Shown here: piece by piece, positions 13,476 through 27,483 of the stretch
How the letters are laid out: each line of letters opens with the position of its first letter
Position numbering within the stretch: the stretch's first letter is position 1
Assembly: GCA_037833965.1 (NCBI GenBank)
Contig: AP031353.1
Coordinates: 19,160,501-19,224,500, forward strand
Length of the DNA: 64,000 nucleotides
Source: Marchantia polymorpha subsp. ruderalis
Lineage: Eukaryota; Streptophyta; Marchantiopsida; Marchantiales; Marchantiaceae
Reading direction: 5' to 3'
Notes under the pieces: generated by a model
The model's input: the letters and a program-made list of their open reading frames with translations, nothing else
Told to the model about the DNA's origin: nothing
Database searches by the model: none
Position numbers and translations under genes: made by a program

Positions 13476-16220
13476 TTGTAAGCTCGTAGTAATTTCTGTA
13501 AAGGTACAGCACTGTGATTTAGTTGTACTCTAGATAGACAAATCTCATGCAAATGCGGCATAAAGTTGAAGAATATGTAAATTGTACTTGACTGTGGTTC
13601 TGTTTCAGATGCATACGAACGAAACTGATCTGTTACACAGTTTTCTGTCGACACAGATTCCAAACAAAGCGCCTAGTCGAGCACGCACTCGAACAAGTGA
13701 ATGCAACCTGATTGATGTATAGTAATTTGGGATGGATAGACCAGTGAGGAGAGAGTTTCAGATGCAGTACGCACTGGTTGACATAAGCTCAAGTTGCTTC
13801 CAGGCACTATAACGTAATTCGACTGCCACTGGCCCTACCGACCTCTCTGAGCAAGTATAATGGCGCATGTATGATCTGACTCGTCAAAGCTTTGGCCATT
13901 AACTGTTTCCTAGTCAAGAGCGTATGATGTCCTGAATCGAGGCTCGTTCTGCAGCAACCACCATATCGACACGCCAGGGGTCATGAGTATTAATGAATAT
14001 TAGTGGGTATCATGGGTAAGCCAGTCATTTAACCTAAAGTTATGGCACCCTTCCATCATTTGTTCTAGATGACCAAGCGGGGCATAGAGTCAGAAGTCGA
14101 CGGGATTGCACTTGTTTCGCCTCGTTGTGAGTCGGTGGTCTTTCATCGGCATTTTGGAGCATCGTGTGGTGGACGAAACCAACTAAACAGGCACCTGCAA
14201 CTCTTCGCAACTTGGAACAAATTGTAACCTCAGGTGGAGGACGGTACATGAGATGGTGTGATGAGGCTCTTTGTCCTGGTACGGAAAAACTTTTATGAGG
14301 ATACATGTCGTCCTGATTATTCGATATGTGTGAACATAACCAAGCAACAAGGGTTGCAGAAAATTTATACCCCGGGCTGAGATATAAATGTCACAACAAC
14401 CAGTAGAAGATATTCAAACTTCAGCAGCATACTAGAGTACGAGATAATATCATCGTGCATAATTATAGAACTCCGAGCATATCCCCTTCCACGGTATAAA
14501 GAAGCAATATGCCTCGAAGGAGAAATATCAACCAACAGGCTGGACTTTTTCCGATTTAACGTGCTGTTCCGTGAATGGAGGAGAGTTCTTCTTTCAATAC
14601 TTCTTTACTAACAACTCATAATATACATGAAGTTGCGAGTATCAGAGAAATAATTTCTCTTATACGTGTGACAAACATACAGAATCGGATGTGCGATCTC
14701 AATCTACATCCATAGACGAACTAATCATCAGCCGAATTATGATGTTACTAGCTCAAATATTTACATAGACAAGACGTTCGGCTTCCCATATCTTAGATCC
14801 AACCATCGAAGGAGGAGACCTTACATATGCAGAAGCTTTAAATCCAAACAGCACTCTACGACAAAAAATTGATAAGCGCAAATTTCACCTGAAAATGTAA
14901 AAAAGTGTGTCCGCAAATAATTATTTGAATGACTTGAGCCGCGGGTCAAAGATGCTTTAACCTCTCGCTATATTTTCGTCATTTAGCTAATGAATCATAT
15001 GTAGAGAAACGTGTCACGACAGTCTTCAGTTTTACGTAAAGTGCATGTTATTGCCCGTTTCGGTAAGTTACGTATATTACTTCTTGTCCCCTGTCTTTTG
15101 AGTTACCCCTTTTGGAAGACGAATCTTTGCTCCAATGTCTTTCTCTGTTGTGTGGCTAGAAAAAGGCCTACTCGCGTGCAGCCATGTCAAAAGCTAATGC
15201 TTGAATTCCTCTAGAACGGAATGTCGAGGTCATTGTTACCATCCAAGATAAGGTTTTCCAGTTCTCTCAGTTTCAGAATTTCCACAAAATGTATGGCTTT
15301 GGACAGTTGTTGTAAAACGAATATCTAATTGACTTAAGATGAAGAAAACACAAATTTTCTACCGTAAAAAAGAGTATTCATGATTATGATAAATTTGTTG
15401 CTCCGCTACATTTTCATCGATATTATCGCATAGAGAAGGAGCTCCAGTTTAGTAGCCATCATGCAAATAAGTTGCGCAACAAACTGGCTGCTTGCTTGTA
15501 GTATGGAATACAAGAATAAATTCATAATATTATTCTTCTTATATATCAGATGTAAAATACTTGGTGGGACCCCTCGGAAACTCAACTCTCTTGAACGGAC
15601 CCAACATGTTTCAATTCAGCCATGTTCTTATAACCCACTGACTTGCTCTGTAGAGTGGAGAGTGTCCGCCACTTTCCTGCCATAGTATTTTGGCGACTCC
15701 TTCAATCGATTGTCTAAAAGGCTGACGGGCACCATGAGTCTCAACCGTGACTTCATCTTTCTACTCGAAATAAACCCAAATAGTATTGGAACATCAGTGA
15801 CGGTGGGGTTGCAACCCTTCGATGGGTCCCATCAAGTGTTTTGAGTTTACCCGGAGTCCCATCAAGTAATTTCCTCTATATAACAGGCATATGTCGGTCA
15901 TCAAAGCGATTTCTATCTCTTCAGTACTTACCCTTTGTTCACCCTTTCAAGCTCACATGAATGAAGATCAAAGATGCTTTGTTCATGGATTGACAAACCA
16001 CATTTTCTTTGAACCCATATTAGTAGAGATAATAGCAAGAGATCTGACGCATACATTACAAAAAGAGCAAAATAATCTAAGCCGATTCAAACTTTATGTG
16101 AATCGGCGAAGTACAAGTGGAAAAACCCAAAATCAGATTCAAGAAATTCTCAATTACCAAGATGACTTAAAATATTTAAACCAAAGCTGTAGTCTTTTCC
16201 TTGCTTGCGTTTAAAGTCAT
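13476..16220. other. No recognisable gene
   Basis: Mixed-composition sequence with only short frames. None shows a recognisable domain or joins to a neighbour across plausible splice sites. I see no RNA gene here. Confidence 0.45.
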
Positions 16221-19200
16221 AGATATTATCTGCATAGTTTTGGAAAATTAATATGTTTTTTATTTCCAACTTTGTGTGAAAAAATGGTGTACACAAATTA
16301 TTAAGTGTTGTAAATGCATAATGAAGATTAGAAGTCATGAAACTTGACAAGCTAGAATGGACATTTTATAATAATCTAATATATTTAATCATCAATGATA
16401 ATAAAAATGTCTATGTATTCTTGTTCTTGCGTCCTATCTAATCAAATCCTTTTTGAGATATATTTTAGAACATATTTTCAGAAAACATTATTGATTATTG
16501 ATTAAATACGGAATCAATAGATTTAAATATTGAAATGAATTAAATTTTTAAAAATTAGTTTTAATCATTAGAATATGGATAAAAATTAATACTAAATATC
16601 TAAATTACATTTTAAATATTTATTTATTTGTGATATTTGAGATATATGAAGTAATGTGATAGATTTAATATATGCAAAAAATAAAAAATAAAAAATTATT
16701 AACTTATCTTTTGGGGAATGTTAAAAATAACCACACAAATTATTAAAACGACCACCGACACTAGCGACTTGTCTTGCAGTCACAAATTTGATGTCCCTGG
16801 TAGAAGGGAGGATGGAGAGGTACTCCAAAATGAGCTTACAAGATATCATCCCTTGTTGCGGAGCAATGGCTGGGTGCATGGAAGTATCCCCTCTGACGCT
16901 GCTTTTTGCAGAGGAAGGAGTAGGGAAGCCAAAAACACGCTCGCATCTGATACTGAGGCTTGTGTTCAAAAAAGAATTTGTTTTGACAGGTAATGTGATC
17001 GCGAGACGCTTCTCTAGTCCCAGTGTGGTCGTTTTAGCATTCCTGTATTTTTTTTTCATTAGTATTTTCTTTCTAAGATTTTGCATAATTCAAAAAATTA
17101 AATTAAAAATATGTAAATTTCAAATTTATGAGAAAGGATTATTTTGAAAAATATTTTACAGCTCAGATATAGTAGGTTGATGTATGATTTTTTTTTCAAA
17201 AATTGACAGGATAAACATTAAATTTATTTGTTTACTAAAATGAAATTTTTTCTATATTATCACTTTTATGACATTATAGATAGACAAAATAATTGATGAT
17301 AGAAATCAATTTCAAATTATTATTTATAGTATTGAAATCACAAAAAAATTTGATCTGTCCAAGAAATTTAACATTATAAATATTTTTATTACTTTGATTT
17401 AAAATTTTGTAACATTTCAGATAAAATTCCAATCAAAACTTAAAATTCAAAGAAATATTTGTAGAATTAATTTTCTACTCTTAAAAGATTATTCATGTTG
17501 TGATATTAGTTCAAAATGTGCTATGTATTGAAATTTGTATGAAATTATCTTTTTTGAGTCAGTCTATGAAATTATCTTTTTTGTAATAAGGTATCAATTA
17601 ATGGAAACTGAAAAAAAAGATTTTTGTAAATACTAATAATTTGGTATGAGATGAATTGATTACAATTAGAATGAAAAATCTGTTAAATTATTAGTATGAG
17701 TGTGTAATAATAAGTTTTTTTATTTAGATAGAACAAGATATAAGCAATGCATTTTTTAACGTTTTTTTTTAAATTTTTCCATTTTTTCCAAAAGTTTCAA
17801 GTTTAATTTGTTTTAATTTATGATAAGAAATTTTATTAAAATTAAAAAAAATCAATCTCTCATCTCAACTCATTGCAACATCTCAAGTCAAGATCTAGTA
17901 AATTACTTTTTATCATCAATAATATTTATTTATAGATTTTTTATTTTTTATTTTTCAACATTTCGCGATTTATGTTCATTTAAAATATTTATTTCTTGTA
18001 ATAATTTTTTTTTCAGATATTTTAAATCTAAAAATCCAATATCATATCAAAAATTTATTCAATTTAAATTTGATATGAAAAAAATATGTTTGAATATGTC
18101 AAACATTTAAATCTTAGAATTTAAAAACTTCATTGCTACAAAATTTTCTTATTTTCACTAAATGTGAACTCATTGATTAAAAAAAACAAAAAAAAAATTC
18201 TGTGAAAATTATGATCAAACGAAGACTTCTTTAGAATGATATATCATCAAGATTATTTGACATATTATAGAAAGCATAACTTTGATTTCAAATTATATTT
18301 TTTTGCAAATCATATTATTAAGTTTCAAATTTTCAATCATGTTGCTTATAACAAATTTGCTAGATTTGGTTTACAAACAATACATCTTTTTTAAGTGATA
18401 ATCATTTCTAACAAATGATCAATTGTTGTTTAAGCATTTGCTTCCATTGCTACTTTGTATCAAAGATTCTCTTCATACTCATATTTTCATAAATATGATT
18501 GATGTTAAATCATAGCAAATGATCTAACGTTTGAAATGTAATATAATGAATCCTTATATATTTTTTTAACTTATTAGTGAACAAAACATTTACAATTTCA
18601 TTATAAATGATTATATTCTTATAACAATGAAGCAACACACACAATAACGTCTAATAAAGAGCAAGTAATGAAGATAAGAAATGAAGAAACTTGCTTTTAT
18701 CACTTATTCACTCTTTTAAATTCTAAAAGTATGATAGAATACCATTAAAAACATTAAATTTTTTTTTATCTTTGTCTTGAAATTCATCAACTTTATAAAA
18801 ACATACAACCTACATGACAATTTTTTGCAATAAAATTGTTATTGAAGAGTTTCAAACAACATCATTACATTTGTCATACTCATATACTAACTTCAAATCA
18901 AAGATTGTAAATGTATTATTATAAAAATATTTACAGCTTGGTTTTCAAGAATCTTTGTAGTTATTGTTTAAGATGTAGGATTTACATCTCAAAATCTTGT
19001 ACAAATTTCTAACCTTAAGCTAGTGTTTGATTTGTATCTCTTATAGCAAATAGTCATCACATACATGGTAAATTATCAAGTTATATCAAACTTCATTAGT
19101 ATTTATAACATACATCTAGTTATGTCAAACTTTGGAGGTTGATTCTTGTGTTTTTTGTGCAAACAAATCCTTCTTTTACTCAGGAAAGAAATTTCACCAA

Positions 19201-20420
19201 TTTTATGTACTTCTTGTTGCATTTGTGTATCTTTTCAAGTGGAGCATCATAAGTCTGCTTGAGCGCAAGACATTTTGAGCAATTTAATCAATGCAATCTT
19301 AAAGCATTCTTCAATGCTCTTGCAAGGTTCATCATTCTAAAAGCTCCATAGCTTGTGTTTCAAGAATATAACTTTTGTTGATGAACAAAATATTTCAATT
19401 GCTGAAATTGCAAATTGATCTTCTCACTATCACAACAAAAAAATATTTTGTGGTGATTGAAATCTGATCTATTTAAAAAGTTATTCGTCCAACCAAAAAT
19501 CATTAATCATGCAACTTGATGACCAAATGTCTTGCAGAAAACTGTCTAGTATAATTTGATCTAACAAACACTAACGCAAAAAAGGCCAAACATCTTAGGC
19601 AAAATATTCTCTTAGCCTCGCTATGCTCTTTCTAAACTCTTGATCATTTCTCTTCATGTCTCGTTGACCGCGCTTTAAATACTGGTCTCTCTACTCGATG
19701 ATTCTTACATACACCATAGGTCTATATTAGAACAAGTTCAACGTATTCCGTTGTTGGACTCCCATTGGTTAAAACAATATGTGTTGGATCCCAATAAACT
19801 ATTACAAATAAGGGATATCATCAAGTAATTTTCTCTTTTCTTTCATGTTCATTCACTAGAGTTTGACGCGACTTTCTCTAGCCTATGTTGCAAAAAAGTT
19901 CCAAATCAAATTGGAATCAATTTAAACTCTACAAGGAGTGACTTCAGAGTAAGCCCAATCCTAATTATGATCAAGAAGAAGATCACCTTGTGATGAAAAT
20001 TAATAACAAAGTAAGCGCTACAACGGTCTTTCCCACTGCAAATATAGCACTCTCCTCAAGGTAAAATTGATTGCTACATTCAATTTATGATTGAACAATA
20101 ACTCTAATCTCTAGCTCTCCTTGGCCTCCAATCTCTATGATATCAATTTTAACGAAAAAATCTGAAAGCACACCAAATCATGTTCACAAACCACTACGGT
20201 TGAAATAAAAAATAATTTGGTTCAGCTTAGCGTCTATATATGAGACATAACAAGTTGTTTACCCAAAACCTCCAACAATTTATCACTAAAATTATTGTTA
20301 AATAATCTTGTTTATTGAAGGATTAACTAATTTAATTAATTAAAGTTAAGCTTACATGAGCTAACTCCAGCATATACGAATTTTTTTACCATGAAGATGA
20401 TATTGGGATATGATATTCTT
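16221..20420. repeat. Long AT-rich block, decayed repeat DNA
   Basis: About 4 kb of extremely AT-rich sequence with poly-A and poly-T runs, interrupted only by the GC-richer island at 16745-17035. On the minus strand near 19.3-19.5 kb a fragment (IFGWTNNFLNRSDFNHHKIF) has the spacing of the copia integrase C-terminus (VFG, then a basic stretch, then a hydrophobic end). A copia fossil is therefore possible but not shown. No terminal repeats or target duplications were found. It carries many breaks and is probably old. Confidence 0.4.
16745..17035. other. GC-richer island with inverted ends
   Basis: A 291-base island of much higher GC lies within AT-rich DNA. Its ends are inverted copies: AAAACGACCAC at 16745-16755 and its reverse complement at 17025-17035, followed inward by related CACTAG / CTAGTCCCAGTG sequence. 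The whole island is open on the minus strand within a 121-codon frame (16721-17086), and overlapping frames are open on the plus strand. I see no target duplication. It may be a small non-autonomous DNA transposon, or a conserved core of a larger repeat. I recognise no protein in it. Confidence 0.5.
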
Positions 20421-23400
20421 CCATTCTTTGTGGTAATTACTTTATTACTTGATAGGATATTCCCAGCTATTATTGATAATTAGAAGATACTAGTACTAGA
20501 CTCAACATGTATATTATTACATCAAAACAACAACATTCGGATTTATCAACATGTATCATGTTTATTATCTTATACGTTCTAGCTGTTCACTAACAAACTT
20601 GAAAATTATCCACCTAAATACCCGTGCTTCAATTCAATTACGTACTCTTCATATTGACTGATGTGCTCGGTTTTTCCTTTTATGAGGATAGATTTTGACT
20701 TTATCTTATACACGTGTAAGAGATGTGATAACATGGAGAAATAGTTTAGTTCTTCCTTAGAGCACTTAACTTCAACATAGGAGGAGATTAGAGTTTTAAA
20801 GAGTAAACTCTTATTTCAAAAACCTTATAGTAAATTGTAGAAGCTGAGTACGACATAAAGACTTGAAGAATATGCTCCTTAGGTGCAAGGGAAATGGTAA
20901 TGTCTGATCTCCATTGCACTTTAGTAAGAAAACTCATTCCATCGAATATAAAAGAGATTCAACTACTGGAATGAGTCAAATTCGTAACACATGCCGGTGG
21001 ACAAGAAAATATTAACTGAGCTCGCGAGTAGACGGATAAAATTTGTCAAATATAAAGTAGAGGTGTGTCCTGCTGTGAAGTAGATTCGAGTAGTTGACCT
21101 ATATACCCTATTTTGGCAAGACACCCTCCTCCTTAGACATCAGTCACAGCTCGTTCAGCCGCTCGGCAGCCTAACGAATAGCTCCGCCTAGTTTGGCCCG
21201 AGCAAGTGGCTTTTTCCATCAATCCTCTGTACTCCCAGATCTCAGACACGCGGATATTGACCGACGTGTTTATGATGAGCAGGTAGACGCTACAGTTCCG
21301 CGTGTAAAGTAGGCTCGTGTAGGGATGCTATGCGTTCTACGGAGGGAGGAATCATGGCGACGGGGCAGATCTACACATGGCGGCCTGTACATGGAGTTTC
21401 ATTGCTGGGAAAGGCATGACGGACTCGCTATGGTCGAACCCCCGTACTGGCCTTTTAACTTCGCACACTCGCCCCCGCCCCCTGCCGAACAATATCTCAC
21501 ACTGCGCCGTGCATCAATTGCTTAAGATACATGACCTGACATGATTGCCACATTTCGCGTGAAATTCAAGGGAAGTGTTCAAAGAGTTCCAACGTTTTTG
21601 ATGCAGGGAATCTTGAGCCTTGTTAGCTCAGCCTGCAATTATTTTCTCACAGTGATATCACGTCAAGGAAGACCGAAACTGCATGCATATTTAACACCAT
21701 ATCAAGGGCTCAGATCTGATATACTGTTACAACATAATTTGAGAAAACCAATAGACAAAGCTCCGGACTTCAGACATGGGATTGCAATCAATTTTTGAGC
21801 AGGTATTTATAACTTCTTCCACCATTTTCTCTCGTAACGCTCTTGGTCTAAAAAATTACATATAATCGGCTAGAAATGATATAGAAGGTCGACTGTATAG
21901 CATTGAGGGGTATGATTTGTTCATTCTTTAGTTTCGAACTCGAAGCTTAATATTGATTTATGATTCAATGAAAAAATAAACAAATTTGGTTTAGATCCGC
22001 CCCGGAGGGCAGGAAGTCTTAACCTCATAGTCTGTGAACGGCCGAAGCCAATTCCCGTCCTTGTCAAGGGGTTGCTAACCTTCTCTCGGCTCAACGAACA
22101 CAATAGAAGGAGCAGATCACACTGTAATGCAGTATACTAATTTTTTTCCTATGCATTCAAGCATAAATTTTTTTTTTTTTTGTGATTATTGATCATTTAC
22201 TTTATGGGGAGTTTATAAATCAAAGGTTGGGGAGCAACTATGTCGCATTCTCGTAGGCTTTGCTTAGTTTATTTTATAATACGATGAACAGGTTTGCATG
22301 AAGGGACTTTATGAATATGCCTCCCTCGTGCGAGTGCATACAACAAGTGCGATGTAGCAAGATGAAACCTACAGTCGTATACACTTGAGGCATACCAGCG
22401 TTTTCTGCAGATAAGGTCATTATATGTCCTCTTCCTGAACACTTCAGGAGAAGGAACTGACATCTGCAATTTGCTCTTACTTCTCGATCACTCCGCGCAA
22501 TGCAGGACTTCGATTGTGCAGTATCGAACTCGAAATTATAGGCAAGTACATCGTTGTTGATGTGGTGGCCTAGTCTAAATAGGCCTGATATGAGCTCCAC
22601 TCCCAATGAGAAGCTCACTGTCCGAAAGACATGATAGAGAAAATCGGAAGCCTGGGAGGAACGAAAGCTAGCTGGAGTACAAGGAGACACACCTCGTTGT
22701 GTTGATTTCAGATCATTCGTGTCGTCCACCTAAGCCTCGCAAAGGGCTTAGACATTGTTCCAATCATGACAAGCGTCGACTAGTAAACTCTTTTCTCCCA
22801 TCTGAACTCTGTACATGCCTACGCGACAAGAGGCTTCTTCACTACAAGGTTTCCAACGACGAGTAAACAATGATGCTATGGAACCGGAATGTACAGACTA
22901 CAGGGTAGGCCTTTACCTGAAACCGTACGAGGGAAGGTATCCTACTATTGACAGCTCTGAAGGCGAGGTGTAAATCTGCAGCCCCTCGGTAGCCAATGGA
23001 AGGCAGCACGGCTGCACGTATGGCTACAGTGCTCTGTGTAAAGAACGATGGCCTGAAAGTTGATGTCTTTTCAAACTTTTATGGAAGATCGACTCGGTCG
23101 GGCTCATGTGACTTGATGGAGAACGAATGTGTAATGCGCATGTCAGGGGAAGGGGGTGAATCACAGAGGTGGGTGCACTAATTAACGATCATGTCCTAGA
23201 GGTGAGATCTATCACTTGATGATAAGTACGCCAGTCTCATGAGGACGTACGGTGGTCACTGTGTCCTGGAGGTGCAGACCATCAGCTATAGGTATATTTG
23301 GATTTAGTAATCCGGGATTTGGTGGCGATACAGCCTTTGGGCAGCACTTACACATGTCAGCATTGAACGCATATGCGAAGCTTTAATACTTGTACTGGGT

Positions 23401-24117
23401 GAAGGGAAGAAACGAGATGTGGTAGCCACCGAGCCTCGGTTGCCGAGTTCTGCCAAAGCCCTGGGAGTAAGATAGGGAGTCCGGGCCCTGTAGAGTAAGA
23501 CCTGAAATTTATAGAACGGGTAGTACCGAAATCTCAATCCTGGTTTCAGACTCAAGCATGTGAATATTTATAGCACCCCTCCGACGCTTTCTCAAAACAG
23601 TCTGATCATGATTTCCATCAGCCACGGAGGGGATTCAGGAACAGGGGCCATGGGAGAATCACTGCATTTTCGTTGCGAGCTGCGATTGATTCCCCAGTGA
23701 TTCCTCGTGCATTATAATTTCCGCCCTCTTCAGCATGCACACTCAGCCCCAGCCTTAAGATTTGGATTGAATGTTGGGAAGAAAAGCCTGCTGCTCTCTG
23801 TCTACACGCACTAGCTACTGCATATACGATCGCTATCAATGCAGATTTGCTGTACATTGAGATGCACGACTTTTGATTTAAGGTCTGGGCCAGCGAGGGA
23901 GCGGTGAGCGGGATGGAATCAGAGCTCTTCGTCAGTTTGGAGAAAGTGAACTTCTGCTGGAAGAGTCGGTAGGCAAACAGAGACGCAGAGCAAGAGAGAG
24001 ATATTGCGGCTAAAGGCTCGTGATTCGTCTCATTATCTGAGTCCAGGCCTGTGACATATGCAAGTTATGACAGAGGCAGTGTTGATTTTCAAATTTCTTT
24101 TATTTCACGCTTCCAGT
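20421..24117. other. No recognisable gene
   Basis: Composition returns to a genic level but no recognisable protein is found. A 151-codon minus-strand frame (22274-22729) begins with GTG and shows no domain. Two loosely similar units at about 23187-23225 and 23250-23287 (sharing TGTCCTRGAGGTG) are noted only as a weak repeat. Confidence 0.45.
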
Positions 24118-24125
24118 TATAAAAG
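24118..24125 (+). promoter_or_regulatory. Candidate TATA box for the CYP86-clan gene
   Basis: A consensus TATAAAAG lies 655 bases upstream of the P450 start codon. If used, the leader would be long and would contain short upstream reading frames, so it may also carry a leader intron. No closer TATA box is obvious. The assignment to this gene is inference. Confidence 0.3.
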
Positions 24126-24779
24126 AGGGTTGGGAGACAGCAGTGACATGTGAGTAGCGGTAAAATCTCCAAAGAAGGACATGTCGTTCCCAGTTATAGG
24201 CTGGACAACATTGTATGCGGGGTACAACCACCCCTGCTGATTATGGCGAAGCAACTGCCGCACATTCCAATCTTCTTCTTGCAGCAGTACATGAGACCAG
24301 AGTTATAGAGAGTTTCTGATCATTGAACTCCGGAGGTAACACTTTCAAACTGCGAGTGTAGACCGTCTTGTCTCAGCTCTCTGCCTGTCCCCAGAGTTTG
24401 TAGGTTCTCAGAGTTCTAATATTGAGCTCACAGTCCATACACCTTACTCCTGGAAACTGAAGTTGCGTTTGCTCGAGAAAACCATTTCTGTACACCGAGA
24501 GCTCTCACTCAGCATTGGACTTCACACTCTGATCCGGAGAAGTATATGCGGATCGACACGTTTTATCTTTTGACACTGGTAGTCTGATAAAACATAGCAG
24601 CTCGAAGATTGAAGCTCTACAATGTGACATTCCAGGCAGATGATAGAGCTAACTATACTCCACGTGTAAACTACTAACGTCTGTCGGTCTCTGATACTCC
24701 GTAGCAGAATCTGAGTGGATTTTATTTAGACTGGTTATTTTGTCCAGGTGAGCTGATCTGAACTAGCAATCGATCGAGT

Positions 24780-26606
24780 ATGAGTGCCGAGGCAATGTCG
24801 TGCCTGACCAGTATTAGCAACGGCACACGTTTCGCCAACGTGTGCCCCGAAGATGTTTCTTTCGGCAGGGACTGGAGATCGTCCGGAAGTACCTCCTTGG
24901 GACTACTTTTGGTCGTCACTGTGTATATTGTCTTCCACCAGTACAAATTTCGCAACCCCAAAGGACCCTGGGTTTGGCCTATTCTCGGCAATATGCCCGA
25001 CTTCATTCAAAATGTCCACCGGCTGTACGACTGGATGGCTGAGATGCAGCTCGAGCATGGGGGGACAGTTGACCTCACCTTCTTCTTCCCGTTCGGTGAT
25101 CTGCAAAAAGTCAACACTGCCCGACCAGAGAATGTCGAGTACATCACCCAGACGCATCACGAAAATTTCATCAAGAGTGATCAGAACATGGACCTCTTCC
25201 GCGAACTTTTGGGACACGGAATATTCAACACTAACGGCGAGAGGTGGCGGATTCAGGTAAAATTTCGTCGCAGCTCTCTGGACTCCCATCTGTGGCTAAT
25301 ATAAGTGCAGGTTAGGCAGAGATTTCATCTCGTTGCCACATCGTTCGCCAAGTACGTTGTCATAGTCCACGAAGGCGTGCAAGCATGAATAATTCTCTTC
25401 TTCGAGTTCGGAATGTTTTCATTTTCCTTTTTTACAGTCTTGATTGACTCTTACGGTTCTTTGCAGCGAAAGATCATAGCCCCCATGTTCACGATGGTGG
25501 TGTTACGTGAGTCTACGCTCCCTCTGCTAAGATCCGGATTGGAGACGAAGCTTCTTCCCATTGTCAAGGAGGGAGCTGAGACGGGAATGGTTATGGACTT
25601 GCAGCAAATTCTCTTCCGCTTTGGATTTGACTCCGTCTGCGGCACTGTATTGGGGCTCGATCCGAAATCTCTGGCGAAGGGCTTCCCGTCTGTTCCGTTC
25701 GCCGAAGCTTGGGACACAGTGACCTCAACTAATCAGGAGCGATGTTTCACTCCCAAGTTTATTTGGCAGATCAAAAGAGCGTTGCAGGTCGGGTCGGAGG
25801 GACGTTTCCTGAAAGCTTTGAAAGTGGTGGATGAAACGATCACCAAGACCATTAAAGCTCGGCGAGCGCAGCTGGAGCAGGGGATCGGCTTGGAGAGATT
25901 GGACCTACTGACTAAGTTCATGAAGCTAAGCGATGAAGAAGGGAAATCTCCTGACGACCAGTTTCTGCGAGATACTACGACGAACATGCTCCTGGCAGGA
26001 CGAGATACCGTGTCTATGCAGGTCAACTGGTTTTTGTGGCTAGTCACCCAGCACCCGGAGGTCGAGGCAAACATCGTGAAAGAGCTCAATGAAATCAAAC
26101 TTCAAAGAAGCCCCGAGAGGCAACAAGATGCCACCTTCTCCTTCGTCGAGCTCGGGAAGATGACATATCTCCATGCTGCGCTGAATGAGGCTGCGCGCTT
26201 GTATCCGAGTCTCCCGTGGGACTTCAGGTTTGCAGTGGAAGATGACGTGCTTCCCGACGGTGTGAAAGTCAAGAAGGACCAGGGAGTTATTTGGTCCATG
26301 TACACCATGGGAAGAATGCCTGAGCTTTGGGGAGACGACTGCTTGGAGTTCAAGCCCGAGCGTTGGTTTGATGGGCATGGAGGTCTGAAAACTGTCTCGC
26401 CTCTCAAATTCTCGGCATTCAGCTCGGGTCCACGTAACTGCTTCGGGAAAGATTTAGCATATCTCTTCATGAAGTCCGTCTCTGCTGCTCTGCTTTCGCA
26501 GTACAGCATTCAACTCGCACCTGGGCACAAAGTCCAGTACGCGTTGTCCATTATTCTTCTGATGGAGAAGGGCCTTCCTGTCACGTTTCATGCCAGACTA
26601 AAATAG
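24780..26606 (+). CDS. Cytochrome P450, CYP86 clan (fatty-acid hydroxylase type)
   Basis: Exons 24780-25256 and 25467-26606 join across a 210-base GT-AG intron into a 538-residue protein, the usual length for this clan. The intron falls inside the conserved C-helix motif and the join gives WRIQRKIIAPMF, as expected for family WxxQRK. An N-terminal membrane anchor lies at about residues 37-53 before the PKGP hinge. Downstream are the I-helix AGRDT (336-340), the K-helix Glu400-Arg403, PERW, and the heme loop FSSGPRNCFGKDLA with ligand Cys484. CYP86-clan enzymes are ER-bound and hydroxylate fatty acids or alkanes for cutin, suberin or sporopollenin; the substrate here is inferred from the clan only. 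The I-helix reads AGRDTV where a second Thr or Ser is usual. The first ATG of the frame is chosen. All hallmark motifs are present, so the gene looks functional. Confidence 0.9.
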
Positions 26607-27483
26607 ACTGCAAGCCAGTCAGACCACTGTACAGTCTCAAACTCCAGAGTTCACTTGTTTGGAATCATTATATCGAACCCGCCGGGAGCTGTGAAAGCGA
26701 CTCATCATGCACACTCGAGCTTGTATTTTGTCTCATCTTGACTTGAAGGACCAACTTCACCTGCACTTGTGCGGTTATGTTAACTGGCGGTCGATTTCGT
26801 AGTAGTGTGGTGTGATCGATTCCTACGCATATGGTGTTTCGGTTTCAGTCCATATCTAATGGAAATAATAGGTCCTTCAAATAGGTTGGAGCTGCGTCAG
26901 AAGGTTCTGTTTTGCAAGTGTGGAATGACAGTGGAGTCTTCTGCTCCATCTCCAGCCAATCTGGCTGTGGCGGGACCAATAGAATCATAGCTGCAGGCTC
27001 TAGGCAGAAAGACCTCGAATCACAGTTCTACTCCTAATCCACTTCTTGGAACCAGCTGTTGCCACTCCTGCCAGTATGTGCTGAACACTATTGAGAAGCT
27101 AACGCTTCTCATACTGAAATTGGAAGGATCAACGGACATCGTTGACATCAATTTCAACTGCTTTGGATATCTCCTCAATATTGCGCAATGATTCCCCTAT
27201 TGTCGGCCATATTGAAACTGTTTGCTGTCATGCGCGACCTCTACTATGAGCTACATGTTGATTTACAACTACCGAATTAGTAGGACTTCGAAAACTCAAA
27301 AGGAGAGATGAAAATAAAGGACATGCATCGCAGTCGAATCGAAGGCAGGTCTGATATGAGAATCGTGTCACGTCGGGATGAATACATACTCCGTCACAGA
27401 TAGTACAATTCAAAATATGTATTGTACCTCGAAGCCCCTATCCCGCCTCTCACCTGGGGTAGTTGTGCAAATGCCAGACCCAT
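26607..27483. other. 3' flank of the CYP86-clan gene
   Basis: This should contain the P450 3' UTR, but no clear polyadenylation signal can be chosen. The remaining sequence has no recognisable coding content. Confidence 0.4.

Noticed and set aside
22274-22729. 151-codon minus-strand frame
   Set aside because: GTG start, no recognisable domain and no splice partner.
23187-23287. Tandem repeat of about 63-base units
   Set aside because: Similarity is limited to a dozen bases around TGTCCTRGAGGTG; too weak to call.
25311-25357. Possible extra exon inside the CYP86-clan intron
   Set aside because: It would insert residues into the conserved WRIQ-RKII motif, which joins perfectly without it.
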